64,000 nt of DNA, from positions 434,001 through 498,000 of the forward strand of contig JAFLBV010000002.1 in assembly GCA_017302895.1 (NCBI GenBank). The letters are read 5' to 3'. Of this stretch, positions 8,769 to 17,996 are shown one piece after another. The stretch's first letter is position 1, and each line of letters opens with the position of its first letter. Made by a program: the position numbers and the translations under genes. Origin of the DNA: Ignavibacteria bacterium. Its GTDB lineage: Bacteria; Bacteroidota; Ignavibacteria; Ignavibacteriales; Ignavibacteriaceae. The notes under the pieces are model-generated. The model saw only the letters and a list, made by a program, of their open reading frames with translations, had not been told where the DNA came from and did no database searches.

Positions 8769-8977
8769 AAAATTCTATCTGCCTAATCTAAATTCTTTCA
8801 AACTTTTTTCGTTCAAACCCCTTATCAAAAAGCAGATTTACACCGCAATCTATAAATCAAGTCTCAACTGATTCGCCCTGATCACCTAAATTCCTCTCAT
8901 CATTTTGCAACTGTACAATCGTCACATATCATTAATTTTAATGCTTATTTTTATCTCCGTATATTTAAAGCTTGAAA

Positions 8978-9400
8978 ATGAAAAATTTCGCATTTGGCTT
9001 CTTCGCCCTGTTACTCTTCTTTTGTTTTGTTTCCTGCGAATCACCACGACTTGTATTTCCCGATATGGACTATGGAGTAGTGATTGATTCTTCAGATGTC
9101 AAATTGTACCAGTCGGGTAAAAGAGATTCACTCGATCTTATTTCACCAGGTGACAGAATAAAAGCCCAGGACAGCATCGTAATTTTATTCTCACCAACTC
9201 AGGAGCTCTATTTTTCCTCACAGGCAACGGTAAAGTTGTTTGTTGAAAGGAATCTGGATTTCGGAGATGAGACGATTGTAAATATCACCGATCATTATTC
9301 CATTTCTAAAATCAATGATTCTCTTGTTGTGAGAAGAAGCGCGACCAAGATCATTTTCGCATCTGATAAGACTCAATCCATATCATGGGACCAAAAATGA
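8978..9400 (+). CDS. Small lipoprotein of unknown function
   Basis: About 140 aa. The N-terminus MKNFAFGFFALLLFFCFVSC is a lipoprotein signal peptide with the lipobox FVSC, so the mature protein should be lipid-anchored at the cysteine. The rest is short and beta-rich with no motif I recognise. The ATG at 8978 is preferred over an in-frame TTG at 8972 because it gives a standard signal peptide. Its stop overlaps the start of the next gene in an ATGA (9397-9400), indicating translational coupling with the secreted esterase. That pairing is the only functional clue. Confidence 0.65.
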   Translation: MKNFAFGFFALLLFFCFVSCESPRLVFPDMDYGVVIDSSDVKLYQSGKRDSLDLISPGDRIKAQDSIVILFSPTQELYFSSQATVKLFVERNLDFGDETIVNITDHYSISKINDSLVVRRSATKIIFASDKTQSISWDQK

Positions 9401-10536
9401 ACCGCTTAAAAATTACTCTATTGTTTACAGTTATTCTCTTCTCACTAAATTTCGCTCAAATTAATATAAAAATGATCGTGAAGGCAGAAGGAGTTGAGAA
9501 CAGCGAATCAGTCTATATCGCTGGAAACCGGCCGGAAATCGGTAACTGGAATCCCGGCGCTACAAAATTTTTCAAAGAACCAACCGGCAACTGGGTATAC
9601 TCGTTCACCATCCCGGCACCTGATCAATTGGAGTTCAAGTTTACCAAAGGAAGCTGGAGCCAGGAAGCCGCCAATCCCGATGGAACCATTCCCGGAAACA
9701 CAATAGTAAACGCAGTTCGCGATACTGTCCTTGAATTTAAAATTTGCTGCTGGAGCAAAGCTGCCGGTACCACTGCCTTCAAAGGACAAATTACCGGAAA
9801 AGTGGAATACATCAGAGGACTTGGTGAGGGAAACATCCTTCCGAGAGATATCATCATTCTTCTGCCTGAAGGTTATGAAAAGTCATCGGACCGCTATCCT
9901 GTTCTTTACATGCACGATGGACAGAACATCTTCGATCCTTCAACTGTAGGCTTTGGAGTTGACTGGCAAATAGATGAAGCAATCGACTCACTTGCAAAAC
10001 AAGGCAAAGTCGAAAAGATGATCATTGTTGGTATTTACAACAGCAAAAACAGACGACCTGAATATTCCCATTCAAAACTCGGTGAAGAATACATGAATTT
10101 TGTTGTCAATAAGGTAAAACCTTTGATCGATTCCAAGTACAGAACAAAACCGGGAAGAGAGTTTACCAGCACGGCCGGTTCGTCGATGGGTGGACTTATC
10201 TCGTTCATGCTTCTCTGGGAGCATAATGATGTCTTTTCAAAAGCAGGAAGTTTCTCCCCTGCTCTTAAAATAGATATTTACGATTATGTCTCGATTGTAA
10301 AAAACACTTCAAGTCCAAAAAGAAATTTCAAATTATACATCGATAACGGTGGAAAGGGACTCGAAGCTAAACTTCAACCGGGAATCGATGAAATGATTGC
10401 CACCCTTGAAGAACTTGGTTACAAACAGGGAGAGGATTTTATTACTGTTTTTGATCCCGAAGCAGAGCACAATGAAAGCGCCTGGGCTAAAAGAATCCCA
10501 AATTTTTTAATGAAAATGTTCGGTACGAATAAATAA
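9397..10536 (+). CDS. Secreted esterase with N-terminal starch-binding-like (CBM20) domain
   Basis: 379 aa from the ATG at 9397, chosen because it overlaps the upstream stop (ATGA) and begins a clean signal peptide (MNRLKITLLFTVILFSLNFA). Residues about 20-115 resemble a CBM20 module, with the SVYIAGNRPEIGNWNP stretch and a conserved aromatic pattern. The rest is an esterase-D/Fes-type alpha/beta hydrolase: YPVLYMHDGQNIFDP, the nucleophile motif GSSMGG near residue 254, and a late EAEHNESAW that supplies the likely catalytic histidine. Homologues hydrolyse esters on carbohydrates, siderophores or feruloylated xylan. The actual substrate cannot be told. It is probably periplasmic or exported. 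Confidence 0.78.
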   Translation: MNRLKITLLFTVILFSLNFAQINIKMIVKAEGVENSESVYIAGNRPEIGNWNPGATKFFKEPTGNWVYSFTIPAPDQLEFKFTKGSWSQEAANPDGTIPGNTIVNAVRDTVLEFKICCWSKAAGTTAFKGQITGKVEYIRGLGEGNILPRDIIILLPEGYEKSSDRYPVLYMHDGQNIFDPSTVGFGVDWQIDEAIDSLAKQGKVEKMIIVGIYNSKNRRPEYSHSKLGEEYMNFVVNKVKPLIDSKYRTKPGREFTSTAGSSMGGLISFMLLWEHNDVFSKAGSFSPALKIDIYDYVSIVKNTSSPKRNFKLYIDNGGKGLEAKLQPGIDEMIATLEELGYKQGEDFITVFDPEAEHNESAWAKRIPNFLMKMFGTNK

Positions 10537-10567
10537 CCCAAGAAAATTACTGATTAAACAGGACACC

Positions 10568-11206
10568 ATGCTTAAAATCAATGAAATATATTTTTCTGTC
10601 CAGGGTGAGAGCACTCATGCCGGACTTCCATGTGTTTTTGTGCGACTCACATATTGCAACCTGAGATGCACCTACTGCGATACTGAGTACGCTTTTTATG
10701 AAGGAAAGGATATGAGCCTCGAAGATATCCTTGCTGAAGTGAAAAAGTATAATTGCGACATGGTTGAGATAACCGGTGGGGAGCCTTTAATTCAGAAAGA
10801 AGTACTGCCGCTTATGACTACTCTTTGCGATATGGGGTATAAAGTCCTTATTGAGACAGGTGGAAGCCTCCCGATCGATAATATCGACCCTAGAGTACAT
10901 GTAATAATGGATTTAAAGTGTCCGTCAAGTAAAATGATGAAGAAAAACCGTTATGAAAATCTTCAGTACATTAAACCGATAGATGAATTGAAGTTTGTAA
11001 TCGGCAGCCGGGAGGATTATGAATGGTCAAAAGAGATTATTAAGGAATACGACCTGCAAAATAAATGCGAAATATTATTCTCCGTCGTATTTGAAAGTTT
11101 AAAACCCGTGGAGCTTGTAAACTGGATAATTGAAGATTCTCTAAAAGTGAGATTTCAATTACAAATGCACAAGTTTATTTGGGATCCAAAGAAAAAAGGA
11201 GTTTAG
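10568..11206 (+). CDS. queE: 7-carboxy-7-deazaguanine synthase (radical SAM)
   Basis: 212 aa. It begins with the QueE N-terminus INEIYFSVQGES, followed by the radical-SAM cluster motif in YCNLRCTYCD, where three cysteines ligate the 4Fe-4S cluster. EITGGEPL is the SAM-binding segment. The enzyme rearranges 6-carboxytetrahydropterin to 7-carboxy-7-deazaguanine in the pathway to preQ0 and queuosine. The next gene makes its substrate (QueD, 4 bp gap), so pathway context agrees. Other preQ0 genes (queC, queF, a GTP cyclohydrolase) are not in the window. An AGGA ribosome-binding site precedes the ATG. Confidence 0.92.
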   Translation: MLKINEIYFSVQGESTHAGLPCVFVRLTYCNLRCTYCDTEYAFYEGKDMSLEDILAEVKKYNCDMVEITGGEPLIQKEVLPLMTTLCDMGYKVLIETGGSLPIDNIDPRVHVIMDLKCPSSKMMKKNRYENLQYIKPIDELKFVIGSREDYEWSKEIIKEYDLQNKCEILFSVVFESLKPVELVNWIIEDSLKVRFQLQMHKFIWDPKKKGV

Positions 11207-11210
11207 AATA

Positions 11211-11627
11211 ATGAAAGTATCAAAAAGTTTTCATTGGGAAATGGGTCACCGTCTCCCCTTTCATCAGGGTAAATGCGTGAATCTTCACGGTCATTCCTAC
11301 AGGATGTTTCTCGAAGTGGAAGGTGATCTCGATGAAAACGGGCTTGTTATCGATTTCTATGACCTGAAGAAAATTGTTAACCCGATAATCGAAGAACTCG
11401 ATCATTCATTCATGGTATCATCTCTCGATGCTGATTTGAACAATCTTCTCAGCTCTTTTCCGACGAAGAGGGTTGATGTCGACTTCCATTCATCAGTAGA
11501 AAATATTACAAAATATCTTCTCGACCGAATCGCCTCGAGTACCCTTCCAAAAAATATTCGTGCAATCACAGCAACAGTTTATGAAACTCAGGACGCTTAT
11601 GCCCGCGATACAAGGATTACAGGTTAA
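11211..11627 (+). CDS. queD: 6-carboxy-5,6,7,8-tetrahydropterin synthase
   Basis: 138 aa, full length for the QueD/6-pyruvoyl-tetrahydropterin synthase family. Zinc ligands are visible as the early GHRLPFH histidine and the HGHSY pair (about residues 28-30). It converts dihydroneopterin triphosphate to 6-carboxytetrahydropterin, the QueE substrate. It sits between queE and truA, with a GGAG ribosome-binding site overlapping the end of queE. All three products act on modified nucleosides in tRNA, so the operon is coherent. Confidence 0.92.
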   Translation: MKVSKSFHWEMGHRLPFHQGKCVNLHGHSYRMFLEVEGDLDENGLVIDFYDLKKIVNPIIEELDHSFMVSSLDADLNNLLSSFPTKRVDVDFHSSVENITKYLLDRIASSTLPKNIRAITATVYETQDAYARDTRITG

Positions 11628-11633
11628 ACTCAG

Positions 11634-12416
11634 ATGCCGACATATAAAATCACCCTTGAGTACGAAGGAACCCGCTACAGTGGCTGGCAGGCTCAAAAAA
11701 ACGCAAAGACTGTACAAGGTACACTTCTCCAAATCCTGAAACAAATTTTTGGGACTGATAACATCGATCTTCAAGGAGCTGGGAGAACCGATGCCGGTGT
11801 ACACGCTGCGGCTCAGATTGCTTCCCTTGTGACTCCTGTTGCCATCCCCCCGGATGTCCTCAAATTAAAAATTAACGATTTGTGTCCTCACGATATCAAT
11901 ATCCTGAAGATAGAACAGGCAAATGAGCGCTTTCATGCAAGACACAACGCAAAGCGAAGAACCTACATCTATCACATCTCTACCAGAAGAACGGCGTTTG
12001 GAAAGAACTATGTCTGGTGGGTTAAAGATCAACTCGATTCAAAAGCAATGCGGGCCGCAGCCAAAGAGTTGAACGGGCTCCATGATTTTGCTTCCTTCGG
12101 AGATATGAAAGCCGGTGGTGACGCGAAATCGAGCAAGGTAATGGTCTATTCCACAGAACTGGTGGATACGGGTTCGATGATTCTTTTCAGAATAACAGCT
12201 TCTCATTTTTTGTGGAAGATGGTTAGAAGAATAGTTGGTGTGCTGGTGGAAGTTGGCAGAGGAAATATAAAACCGGAAGATATGAAAATACTATTGAATG
12301 AGACAAATGACTATCCGGCGAAATTCACTGCACCACCAAGTGGACTGTTTCTCGAGAATGTTCAGTATGACGACAAGGATATCCTTTCGGATATAAAACC
12401 GTTGTTTAAGGTTTAG
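11634..12416 (+). CDS. truA: tRNA pseudouridine synthase A
   Basis: 260 aa. The catalytic aspartate lies in GAGRTDAGVHA (about residue 53), the invariant TruA motif. The N-terminal LEYEGTRYSGWQ and the C-terminal HFLWKMVRRIVGVL are also family signatures. It forms pseudouridine at positions 38-40 of the tRNA anticodon stem-loop. It is the last gene of queE-queD-truA, starts 7 bp after queD, and overlaps the convergent lpxD stop by 4 bp. Confidence 0.95.
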   Translation: MPTYKITLEYEGTRYSGWQAQKNAKTVQGTLLQILKQIFGTDNIDLQGAGRTDAGVHAAAQIASLVTPVAIPPDVLKLKINDLCPHDINILKIEQANERFHARHNAKRRTYIYHISTRRTAFGKNYVWWVKDQLDSKAMRAAAKELNGLHDFASFGDMKAGGDAKSSKVMVYSTELVDTGSMILFRITASHFLWKMVRRIVGVLVEVGRGNIKPEDMKILLNETNDYPAKFTAPPSGLFLENVQYDDKDILSDIKPLFKV

Positions 12417-13462
12417 ACCTTTTCTTCGTCCTGTTTCTTTTTGAGTTCTTCTATTTCAGCTTTGAGTTGTCTAACAGTTTCGTTCAAGCTTTCAAGGTTA
12501 CGAATGTGGACTTCTATTCTCTTGTACTGATTAATCTTCTTGACAGGACTTCCCAAATAAATACCTTTTTCAGTCAGGTTTCGTGAGACTCCTGACTGGG
12601 CTCCAATAATAATCCCGTCTCCGATTTCGATGTGGTCGACAAGACCCACCTGACCGGCAAGAATTACATCCTTCCCTACTTTTGTGCTTCCGGAAACACC
12701 CGAGAGTGCAGAAATTGCAGTATTCTCTCCAATTTCCACATTATGCCCAATCTGAACAAGATTATCCACTTTTGAGTGGGCTTTTATGATAGTGCTTCCT
12801 AAAGCAGCTCTGTCAATACAGGTATTGGCACCTATCTCAACAAAATCTTCAATTATCACATTCCCGATCTGTGGAATCTTAATGTAATTGCCATCAGGGC
12901 CCTTGATAAATCCAAATCCATCGGCACCAATTGATGCACCACCGTGGATGATGACCTTTTTGCCGATTTTTGTGTTTTCTCTGATCGTTACATTTGGATA
13001 AATGAGGGTTCCGTCACCAACAGTACAACTCTCCAAAATAACAGTATTGTGATAAATGATAACATTGTTGCCAATTGTGCAGTTTTTGCCAATTACAACA
13101 TTTTTGCCAATTGCTGCACCCTGACCAACAGTGGATGAGGGATCAACAGAAGCTGATGGGTCGATACCGTTCAGATCCGGTTGTTTGGTGAAAAACTTCT
13201 GTAAGGTAAGAAGAAATGCTTTATGAGGTTCATCAACAATGAGGAAGGTTACATCACTTCTGTCCCTGTTAAAGTCTTTCTTAACCAGAATTGCAGATGC
13301 TTTTGTAGTGTGATAATACTTTTCATAAGCAGAAGAGCCGAGAAAAGTTAAACTTCCCGGCTCTGCTTTTTCAATATTTAGAAGTGTCTCAATTGTAATT
13401 TCATCGTCACCGATAATTTCGGCTCCAACAAAAAGGGCAATTTCTTTTAAGCTTACTGACAT
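12413..13462 (-). CDS. lpxD: UDP-3-O-acylglucosamine N-acyltransferase
   Basis: 349 aa. An N-terminal uridine-binding domain (residues 1-100, including LTFLGSSAYEKYY) is followed by many hexapeptide repeats forming a left-handed beta-helix. The catalytic-histidine region DNLVQIGHNVEIGE and the IHGGASIGADGFGF segment are typical of LpxD. The C-terminal helix is a short coiled coil ending in lysine- and glutamate-rich sequence. It adds the N-linked acyl chain in lipid A synthesis, which indicates a lipopolysaccharide outer membrane. It is last in the uppS-bamA-skp-skp-lpxD operon and starts at the upstream stop codon (1 bp overlap). Confidence 0.95.
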   Translation of the reverse strand: MSVSLKEIALFVGAEIIGDDEITIETLLNIEKAEPGSLTFLGSSAYEKYYHTTKASAILVKKDFNRDRSDVTFLIVDEPHKAFLLTLQKFFTKQPDLNGIDPSASVDPSSTVGQGAAIGKNVVIGKNCTIGNNVIIYHNTVILESCTVGDGTLIYPNVTIRENTKIGKKVIIHGGASIGADGFGFIKGPDGNYIKIPQIGNVIIEDFVEIGANTCIDRAALGSTIIKAHSKVDNLVQIGHNVEIGENTAISALSGVSGSTKVGKDVILAGQVGLVDHIEIGDGIIIGAQSGVSRNLTEKGIYLGSPVKKINQYKRIEVHIRNLESLNETVRQLKAEIEELKKKQDEEKV

Positions 13463-13968
13463 TATTTTAACTTGTCCAAAACTTTGGAGGTAACATCATA
13501 TTTATCTTTGGCAAAGAGCAACATTACAGCACCGCTCCTGTCGAATATGAAATCGAGATCATCATCCTTGGCAACCTGTTGAATTGCATTAAAAACCTTG
13601 TTTTGAACAGGTCTCATTACTTCTTCCTGTTTCAAAAACAGTTCACCACCATTTCCAAATTTTTTGGTTCGGTAGGCTTCGAGGTCTTTTTCAAGTTGTT
13701 TAATCTCGGCTTCAATATCAGACTTCATTTGATCAGTGAGAATGAGTTTCCTCTTCTCAAAATCCTCTTTCTTTAGTCTGATGTCTGACTCGAACTTCGA
13801 AATCTCGTTCTGCCATTCGACGATCAAAGCATCAAGTTGACGCTTCGCATCTTCAGCATCCGGAAGATTTTTCATAATTGCATCAGAATCAACATAACCG
13901 ATCTTGAGTTGGGCAAAAAGTCCGGTGGTTGCAAATGCAATTACAAGGATGATAAACTTAAGTTTCAT
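13462..13968 (-). CDS. Skp/OmpH-family periplasmic chaperone (copy 2)
   Basis: 168 aa with a signal peptide (MKLKFIILVIAFATTGLFA), then the OmpH start KIGYVDSDAIMKNLPDA. A long charged helical hairpin (about 35-120) forms the tentacle. The C-terminal DDLDFIFDRSGAVML strand closes the domain. Skp binds unfolded outer-membrane proteins in the periplasm and hands them to BamA, encoded upstream. It is a tandem paralogue of the next gene upstream, 21 bp away. The two differ enough in sequence that they are not a recent duplication. Confidence 0.87.
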   Translation of the reverse strand: MKLKFIILVIAFATTGLFAQLKIGYVDSDAIMKNLPDAEDAKRQLDALIVEWQNEISKFESDIRLKKEDFEKRKLILTDQMKSDIEAEIKQLEKDLEAYRTKKFGNGGELFLKQEEVMRPVQNKVFNAIQQVAKDDDLDFIFDRSGAVMLLFAKDKYDVTSKVLDKLK

Positions 13969-13989
13969 CTCTGTTTGCTCTTCGTGGTT

Positions 13990-14517
13990 TTATTTACCTG
14001 ATTTTCTAATCTTGTCCAAAACTTTATAGGTAAGATCAAACTGAACATCCGCGTATAATACGATAGGATCCTGACCTGATTTTTTGTTCAGTACATAATG
14101 CATTCCCTCTTCTTTGGCGGTAATTGCAATATTGTCATACAGTTTTTCGTAGATTGGTTTCAAAAGTTCATCCTGTTTTACAAGCAGGTCTTCTCTTCTT
14201 TTAGCCTGAAGATCTTCGATACTTTTCTGCTTGTTAGCGAGTTGAATCTGTTTTTCTTTTGCTTTTGGATCATTTGGTTTGTTCTGGAATTCTTTTTGAA
14301 AAGCTTCCACTTCTTTTCCGAATGCCTGTCCGATTGAATCAAGTTCAGCTTTAAATTTGCTTTCAAGCGCCTTAAGGTCGCCATTGGCTTTTATTGCTTC
14401 AGGTAATTGCTGCAGAATAAGGTCTGCGTCGACGATTGCCACTTTAAGTGTTGTATTCTGTGCATAAACGGATGCACCCAGAATTAAAAACAGCGATAGA
14501 ACAATTAGTTTTTTCAC
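13990..14517 (-). CDS. Skp/OmpH-family periplasmic chaperone (copy 1)
   Basis: 175 aa. The signal peptide ends near ASVYA (residues 1-19), followed by VAIVDADLILQQLPEA and a long charged coiled-coil stretch (about 45-125). The domain ends with the EGMHYVLNKKSGQDPIVLYAD strand. It is the first of two tandem Skp-like genes, 26 bp downstream of bamA. The pair could form a heterotrimer or work on different clients; the sequence does not decide. Confidence 0.87.
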   Translation of the reverse strand: MKKLIVLSLFLILGASVYAQNTTLKVAIVDADLILQQLPEAIKANGDLKALESKFKAELDSIGQAFGKEVEAFQKEFQNKPNDPKAKEKQIQLANKQKSIEDLQAKRREDLLVKQDELLKPIYEKLYDNIAITAKEEGMHYVLNKKSGQDPIVLYADVQFDLTYKVLDKIRKSGK

Positions 14518-14543
14518 TTCTATTTCCTTTTTGTATAATTTAA

Positions 14544-17054
14544 TTAAAAACCTTTACCAAACTGGAAGTGGAACTGCCATTTTGGATCAGTACCATCAAC
14601 TTCCCGTCTGTCAAAACCGTAGCCTAGATCAAAACCGAGCAAGCCTACAGGATTGATAAGTATCCTTGCGCCGAAACCGGCACTTCTGCGTAACTTAAAC
14701 GGATCCGCAGTTGTAATATTCTCGAACACATTTCCTGCTTCAGCGAATGCGAGCACATATAACGGCATCGGATCAAGTGATACTGCAAAACGCAATTCTG
14801 CAATATATTTGAAGAACATTCGTCCACCGATTACATCACCGTTTGTCTGTCTCGGACCCACCGTTCTGTCGTCATAACCCCTGAGTGAAGTGGTTGCGAT
14901 AACGAGACCGGCACCGCCCATGTAAAACAGTTCGAATGGTTGTATGGTTGTGTTCTTTTTTAATTCCTCTATATAACCCATATCACTGCTGAGATAAAGG
15001 GCAAATCTGTTGGAATTGAACAATCTCTTGTACCACTCTGTTGTGAGTGTCATTTTAAAGTAATCCACCGAACCCGGTAAAAAAGGCCCGCCACTGATTT
15101 CAGACGACCAGGTGAGTGATGATCCCTTTGAAGGGAAAATAGGATTATCCACATCTTTTCTGTTCAAAGTGAAACCAAGAGTAAACTGCTCCGATTCACC
15201 TTCTCTGTAGAATCCACCACCATTCAATACATTATTGTTCTGGTATCTGAAAAATCCCTGAATGTAAAAATAATCATCGGGCCACTTGAGACGACGGCCA
15301 ACTTTGACCGATCCGCCCGCTTGGAACAGATCATAAATATAGCTTTGTCTCGTAGAGAAAAGATCAAAACCTACAAGCGTAGGTGTATTCATGAACCATG
15401 GCTCTGTAAAACCGAATGAAAATGTTCTGTATAGATTACCAACACCAAACTGCCAGTTGAAACTTAATATCTGTCCCGCACCAAGCTGGAACGGTTCAGC
15501 AATCGAGAAGTTATTCAGTGTCACACCGATTGCACCTGAAAATCCAAATGATCCGCTGTAACCGATTGATGCATTTAAGTAATCGCTCGATTTTTCTTCA
15601 ACTATGAAAGCGACATTTACTGTGCTGTCGTTCTCTAAATTATAGTCAACACCTTCTTTGTATAATTTTTCAACATTAAAATACTGAAGGTTTGCGAGCT
15701 GTTGCAGACTTCTGATCATGGCAGCTTTATTGAAAAAGTCACTCGGAACCGTGTATAATTCTCTTCTGATAACTTTTTCTTTAGTCTTGTCATTTCCCTT
15801 GATTGAGACTTTACCGATCTTAAACTGATTATTCTCATTCACGGATATGTAAATATCAATCGAATCCTTGGCAACTTTCTTCTCGGCAGCATTAACTGTA
15901 AAAGTCAAATAACCATTGTCGAGGTAGAGTGAAGCGACATCATTCTGCTTTTCGTTTCCCCTCAAATTCTGATTGAAAGTAATCAGATCGTAGATGTCAC
16001 CCGTTTTAAATCCTAATCTCTCGTTTAATACTTCGGAATTGTAGACTGTGTTCCCTTCCCACACGATATTTCTTATTTTATATCTTGAACCTTCAAGAAT
16101 GTTGAAATAAACATCAACCATTTTCTTGTCTTCGGTATATACGAGCGAATCTGACAGAATTTCAGCGTCGCGGAATCCGTTTTGATTCAGGAATTTAAGA
16201 AGGGTCTCTTTATCTTTCTTTACTTTTTCAGGTTCATATCTCGCAGAACTCCAGAATTTCCACCATTTTTTCTCGGACAATTCCTCAAGTTCGCTTTTCA
16301 GATCATCTTCAGAGTAAAAACTGTTCCCAGTAAATCTAATAGTCCTTACGCTCAGACGGCTGTTTTCTTCTATCTTAAACTTAACCAGTTTGCGAACTTT
16401 AATCTTGTCAGAGAGGTTACGGTTCACTCCCTGCAGATCGTCGTATGTGGTTGTTATTTCGTCAGAGAAATCCTTTTGATTCCGCCATGTAACTGACATT
16501 TTGTTACTTGTGGAATCGACAGAAAGGAAATCGTAATAAATGACATCGACTTTGGTGTTTAAATAACCTTCTTTGGTATAGGCATCAATAATTTTATTTT
16601 TGATCCTGATCAATTCCTGAGGTTTAAGAATTTGACCCCGTACAAGAGAAATCATTTCTTCAAGCTCTGATTTGCTGAGTTCGGAGTTTCCTTGCAATAC
16701 CATTTGTTCAAAACGGGGATATTCTGAAACCTTGATCTTCAGAAAAACACCATTTTCAAAATACTTTTCAATAATTATCTGTATATCAGAAAATATTCTC
16801 AAATCCCACAGGTTTTTTACGGCACTGATGGTCTCATCTCCGGGAATTTGAATTTCCCTGCCGGTATCCTTGATTTTTTTCAGTCCTGAATATTCCACTA
16901 TGGTGTTTGCATCTGCAGTGACATTCCCCTCTACCGAAACAGAGAGAACTTTATAGTATGTCGTATTTATCTGGGAATATACAGAAGGGACACAAAAAAA
17001 TAGTAAAAATAAGAAAAATGAAAACTTCAATCCCGAAAAGTGGAATCTCATCAT
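14544..17054 (-). CDS. bamA: Outer-membrane protein assembly factor BamA
   Basis: 836 aa. After a signal peptide (about residues 1-28) come five POTRA-like repeats to about residue 440, recognisable by recurring fxGN and YxNxGFRDA patterns. The C-terminal 16-stranded barrel follows. The barrel includes the GGxxxLRGY-like segment ATTSLRGYDDRTVGP, the loop-6 substrate signature, and ends in an aromatic residue (FQFGKGF) as an outer-membrane insertion signal. It folds and inserts outer-membrane beta-barrels, including the PorV and PorQ homologues found elsewhere in this window. It overlaps uppS by 1 bp. Confidence 0.95.
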   Translation of the reverse strand: MMRFHFSGLKFSFFLFLLFFCVPSVYSQINTTYYKVLSVSVEGNVTADANTIVEYSGLKKIKDTGREIQIPGDETISAVKNLWDLRIFSDIQIIIEKYFENGVFLKIKVSEYPRFEQMVLQGNSELSKSELEEMISLVRGQILKPQELIRIKNKIIDAYTKEGYLNTKVDVIYYDFLSVDSTSNKMSVTWRNQKDFSDEITTTYDDLQGVNRNLSDKIKVRKLVKFKIEENSRLSVRTIRFTGNSFYSEDDLKSELEELSEKKWWKFWSSARYEPEKVKKDKETLLKFLNQNGFRDAEILSDSLVYTEDKKMVDVYFNILEGSRYKIRNIVWEGNTVYNSEVLNERLGFKTGDIYDLITFNQNLRGNEKQNDVASLYLDNGYLTFTVNAAEKKVAKDSIDIYISVNENNQFKIGKVSIKGNDKTKEKVIRRELYTVPSDFFNKAAMIRSLQQLANLQYFNVEKLYKEGVDYNLENDSTVNVAFIVEEKSSDYLNASIGYSGSFGFSGAIGVTLNNFSIAEPFQLGAGQILSFNWQFGVGNLYRTFSFGFTEPWFMNTPTLVGFDLFSTRQSYIYDLFQAGGSVKVGRRLKWPDDYFYIQGFFRYQNNNVLNGGGFYREGESEQFTLGFTLNRKDVDNPIFPSKGSSLTWSSEISGGPFLPGSVDYFKMTLTTEWYKRLFNSNRFALYLSSDMGYIEELKKNTTIQPFELFYMGGAGLVIATTSLRGYDDRTVGPRQTNGDVIGGRMFFKYIAELRFAVSLDPMPLYVLAFAEAGNVFENITTADPFKLRRSAGFGARILINPVGLLGFDLGYGFDRREVDGTDPKWQFHFQFGKGF

Positions 17055-17836
17055 TATTGCCTTTGCTTTTGTAATTGTTCGCTGACTTTTCCGAATCTTC
17101 TTTCGCGTTTTTTATAATCCTCGATTGCATCCATGAGTTCCTTGGTTCGGAATTGGGGCCAAAATACAGGGGTTATATATATTTCCGAATACGCGAGTTG
17201 CCACAGAAGGAAATTGCTTATTCGCATTTCGCCGCTGGTGCGGATGAGGAGATCAGGGTCAGGAATGTTTTTTGTATTTAAGTATTTTGAGAATGTTTCA
17301 ATTTTTATCTCATTCTCGCTTATTTTGCCATCATTCAGATCTTTCACGATCCCTTTGACAGCATCGATTATTTCCCACCTGCCGCTGTAACTGAGAGCGA
17401 GTACCAGGGTGAGTGTTTTGTTGTTTTTTGTTTTTTCGATGGCATCGGAAAGTTCATGTTGGACTTCCGTCGGAAGAGAACAAATATCCCCAATCGCCAT
17501 CAGTTTCACATCGTTGTTATGCAACTCATGTATTTCTCTTCTGAGAACTTTCACAAGCAACCTCATGAGAGTTGTTACCTCTGTTTTCGGGCGTTTCCAG
17601 TTCTCTGTTGAAAAAGTATAGAGGGTCAGATACTTGACACCGGCTTTGGCACTTGCCTTGACGATTTCCCTGACCGACTCGACTCCCTCTCTGTGACCGG
17701 CAATCCGGGGGAGATTGTTACTCTTCGCCCAACGACCATTTCCATCCATGATGATGGCTATGTGACGGGGTACTTCGCTATGAGTATTCAGTGTTTTAGA
17801 TTCTGTTTGAGATGTACTGATATTTGCTTTGCCCAA
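17054..17836 (-). CDS. uppS: Isoprenyl (undecaprenyl) diphosphate synthase
   Basis: 260 aa cis-prenyltransferase. The catalytic region HIAIIMDGNGRWAK holds the key aspartate, followed by RIAGHREGVES, LYTFSTENWKRP and, near the end, the RTSGEMRISNFLLWQ signature. It condenses isopentenyl diphosphate onto farnesyl diphosphate to build the C55 lipid carrier for peptidoglycan and O-antigen. Linkage of uppS with bamA, skp and lpxD is a common envelope operon in this group. It is the first gene. The 160 bp ahead of it (17837-17996) are AT-rich and gene-free and probably hold the operon promoter. Confidence 0.95.
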   Translation of the reverse strand: MGKANISTSQTESKTLNTHSEVPRHIAIIMDGNGRWAKSNNLPRIAGHREGVESVREIVKASAKAGVKYLTLYTFSTENWKRPKTEVTTLMRLLVKVLRREIHELHNNDVKLMAIGDICSLPTEVQHELSDAIEKTKNNKTLTLVLALSYSGRWEIIDAVKGIVKDLNDGKISENEIKIETFSKYLNTKNIPDPDLLIRTSGEMRISNFLLWQLAYSEIYITPVFWPQFRTKELMDAIEDYKKRERRFGKVSEQLQKQRQ

Positions 17837-17996
17837 CTGTGGACCGGTTAGTTACAAAAATAAAAATTCAAAGAAAGGAATTTTAAATATTTTTCGACGG
17901 AAAAACAAATTACTTTAACAATTAGCAAACATCTGAATAATTTTTTTGCTAAAAAAGTCAAAAAGAAGGGAGATTTTTAGAAATTGTCTCTTTTAG

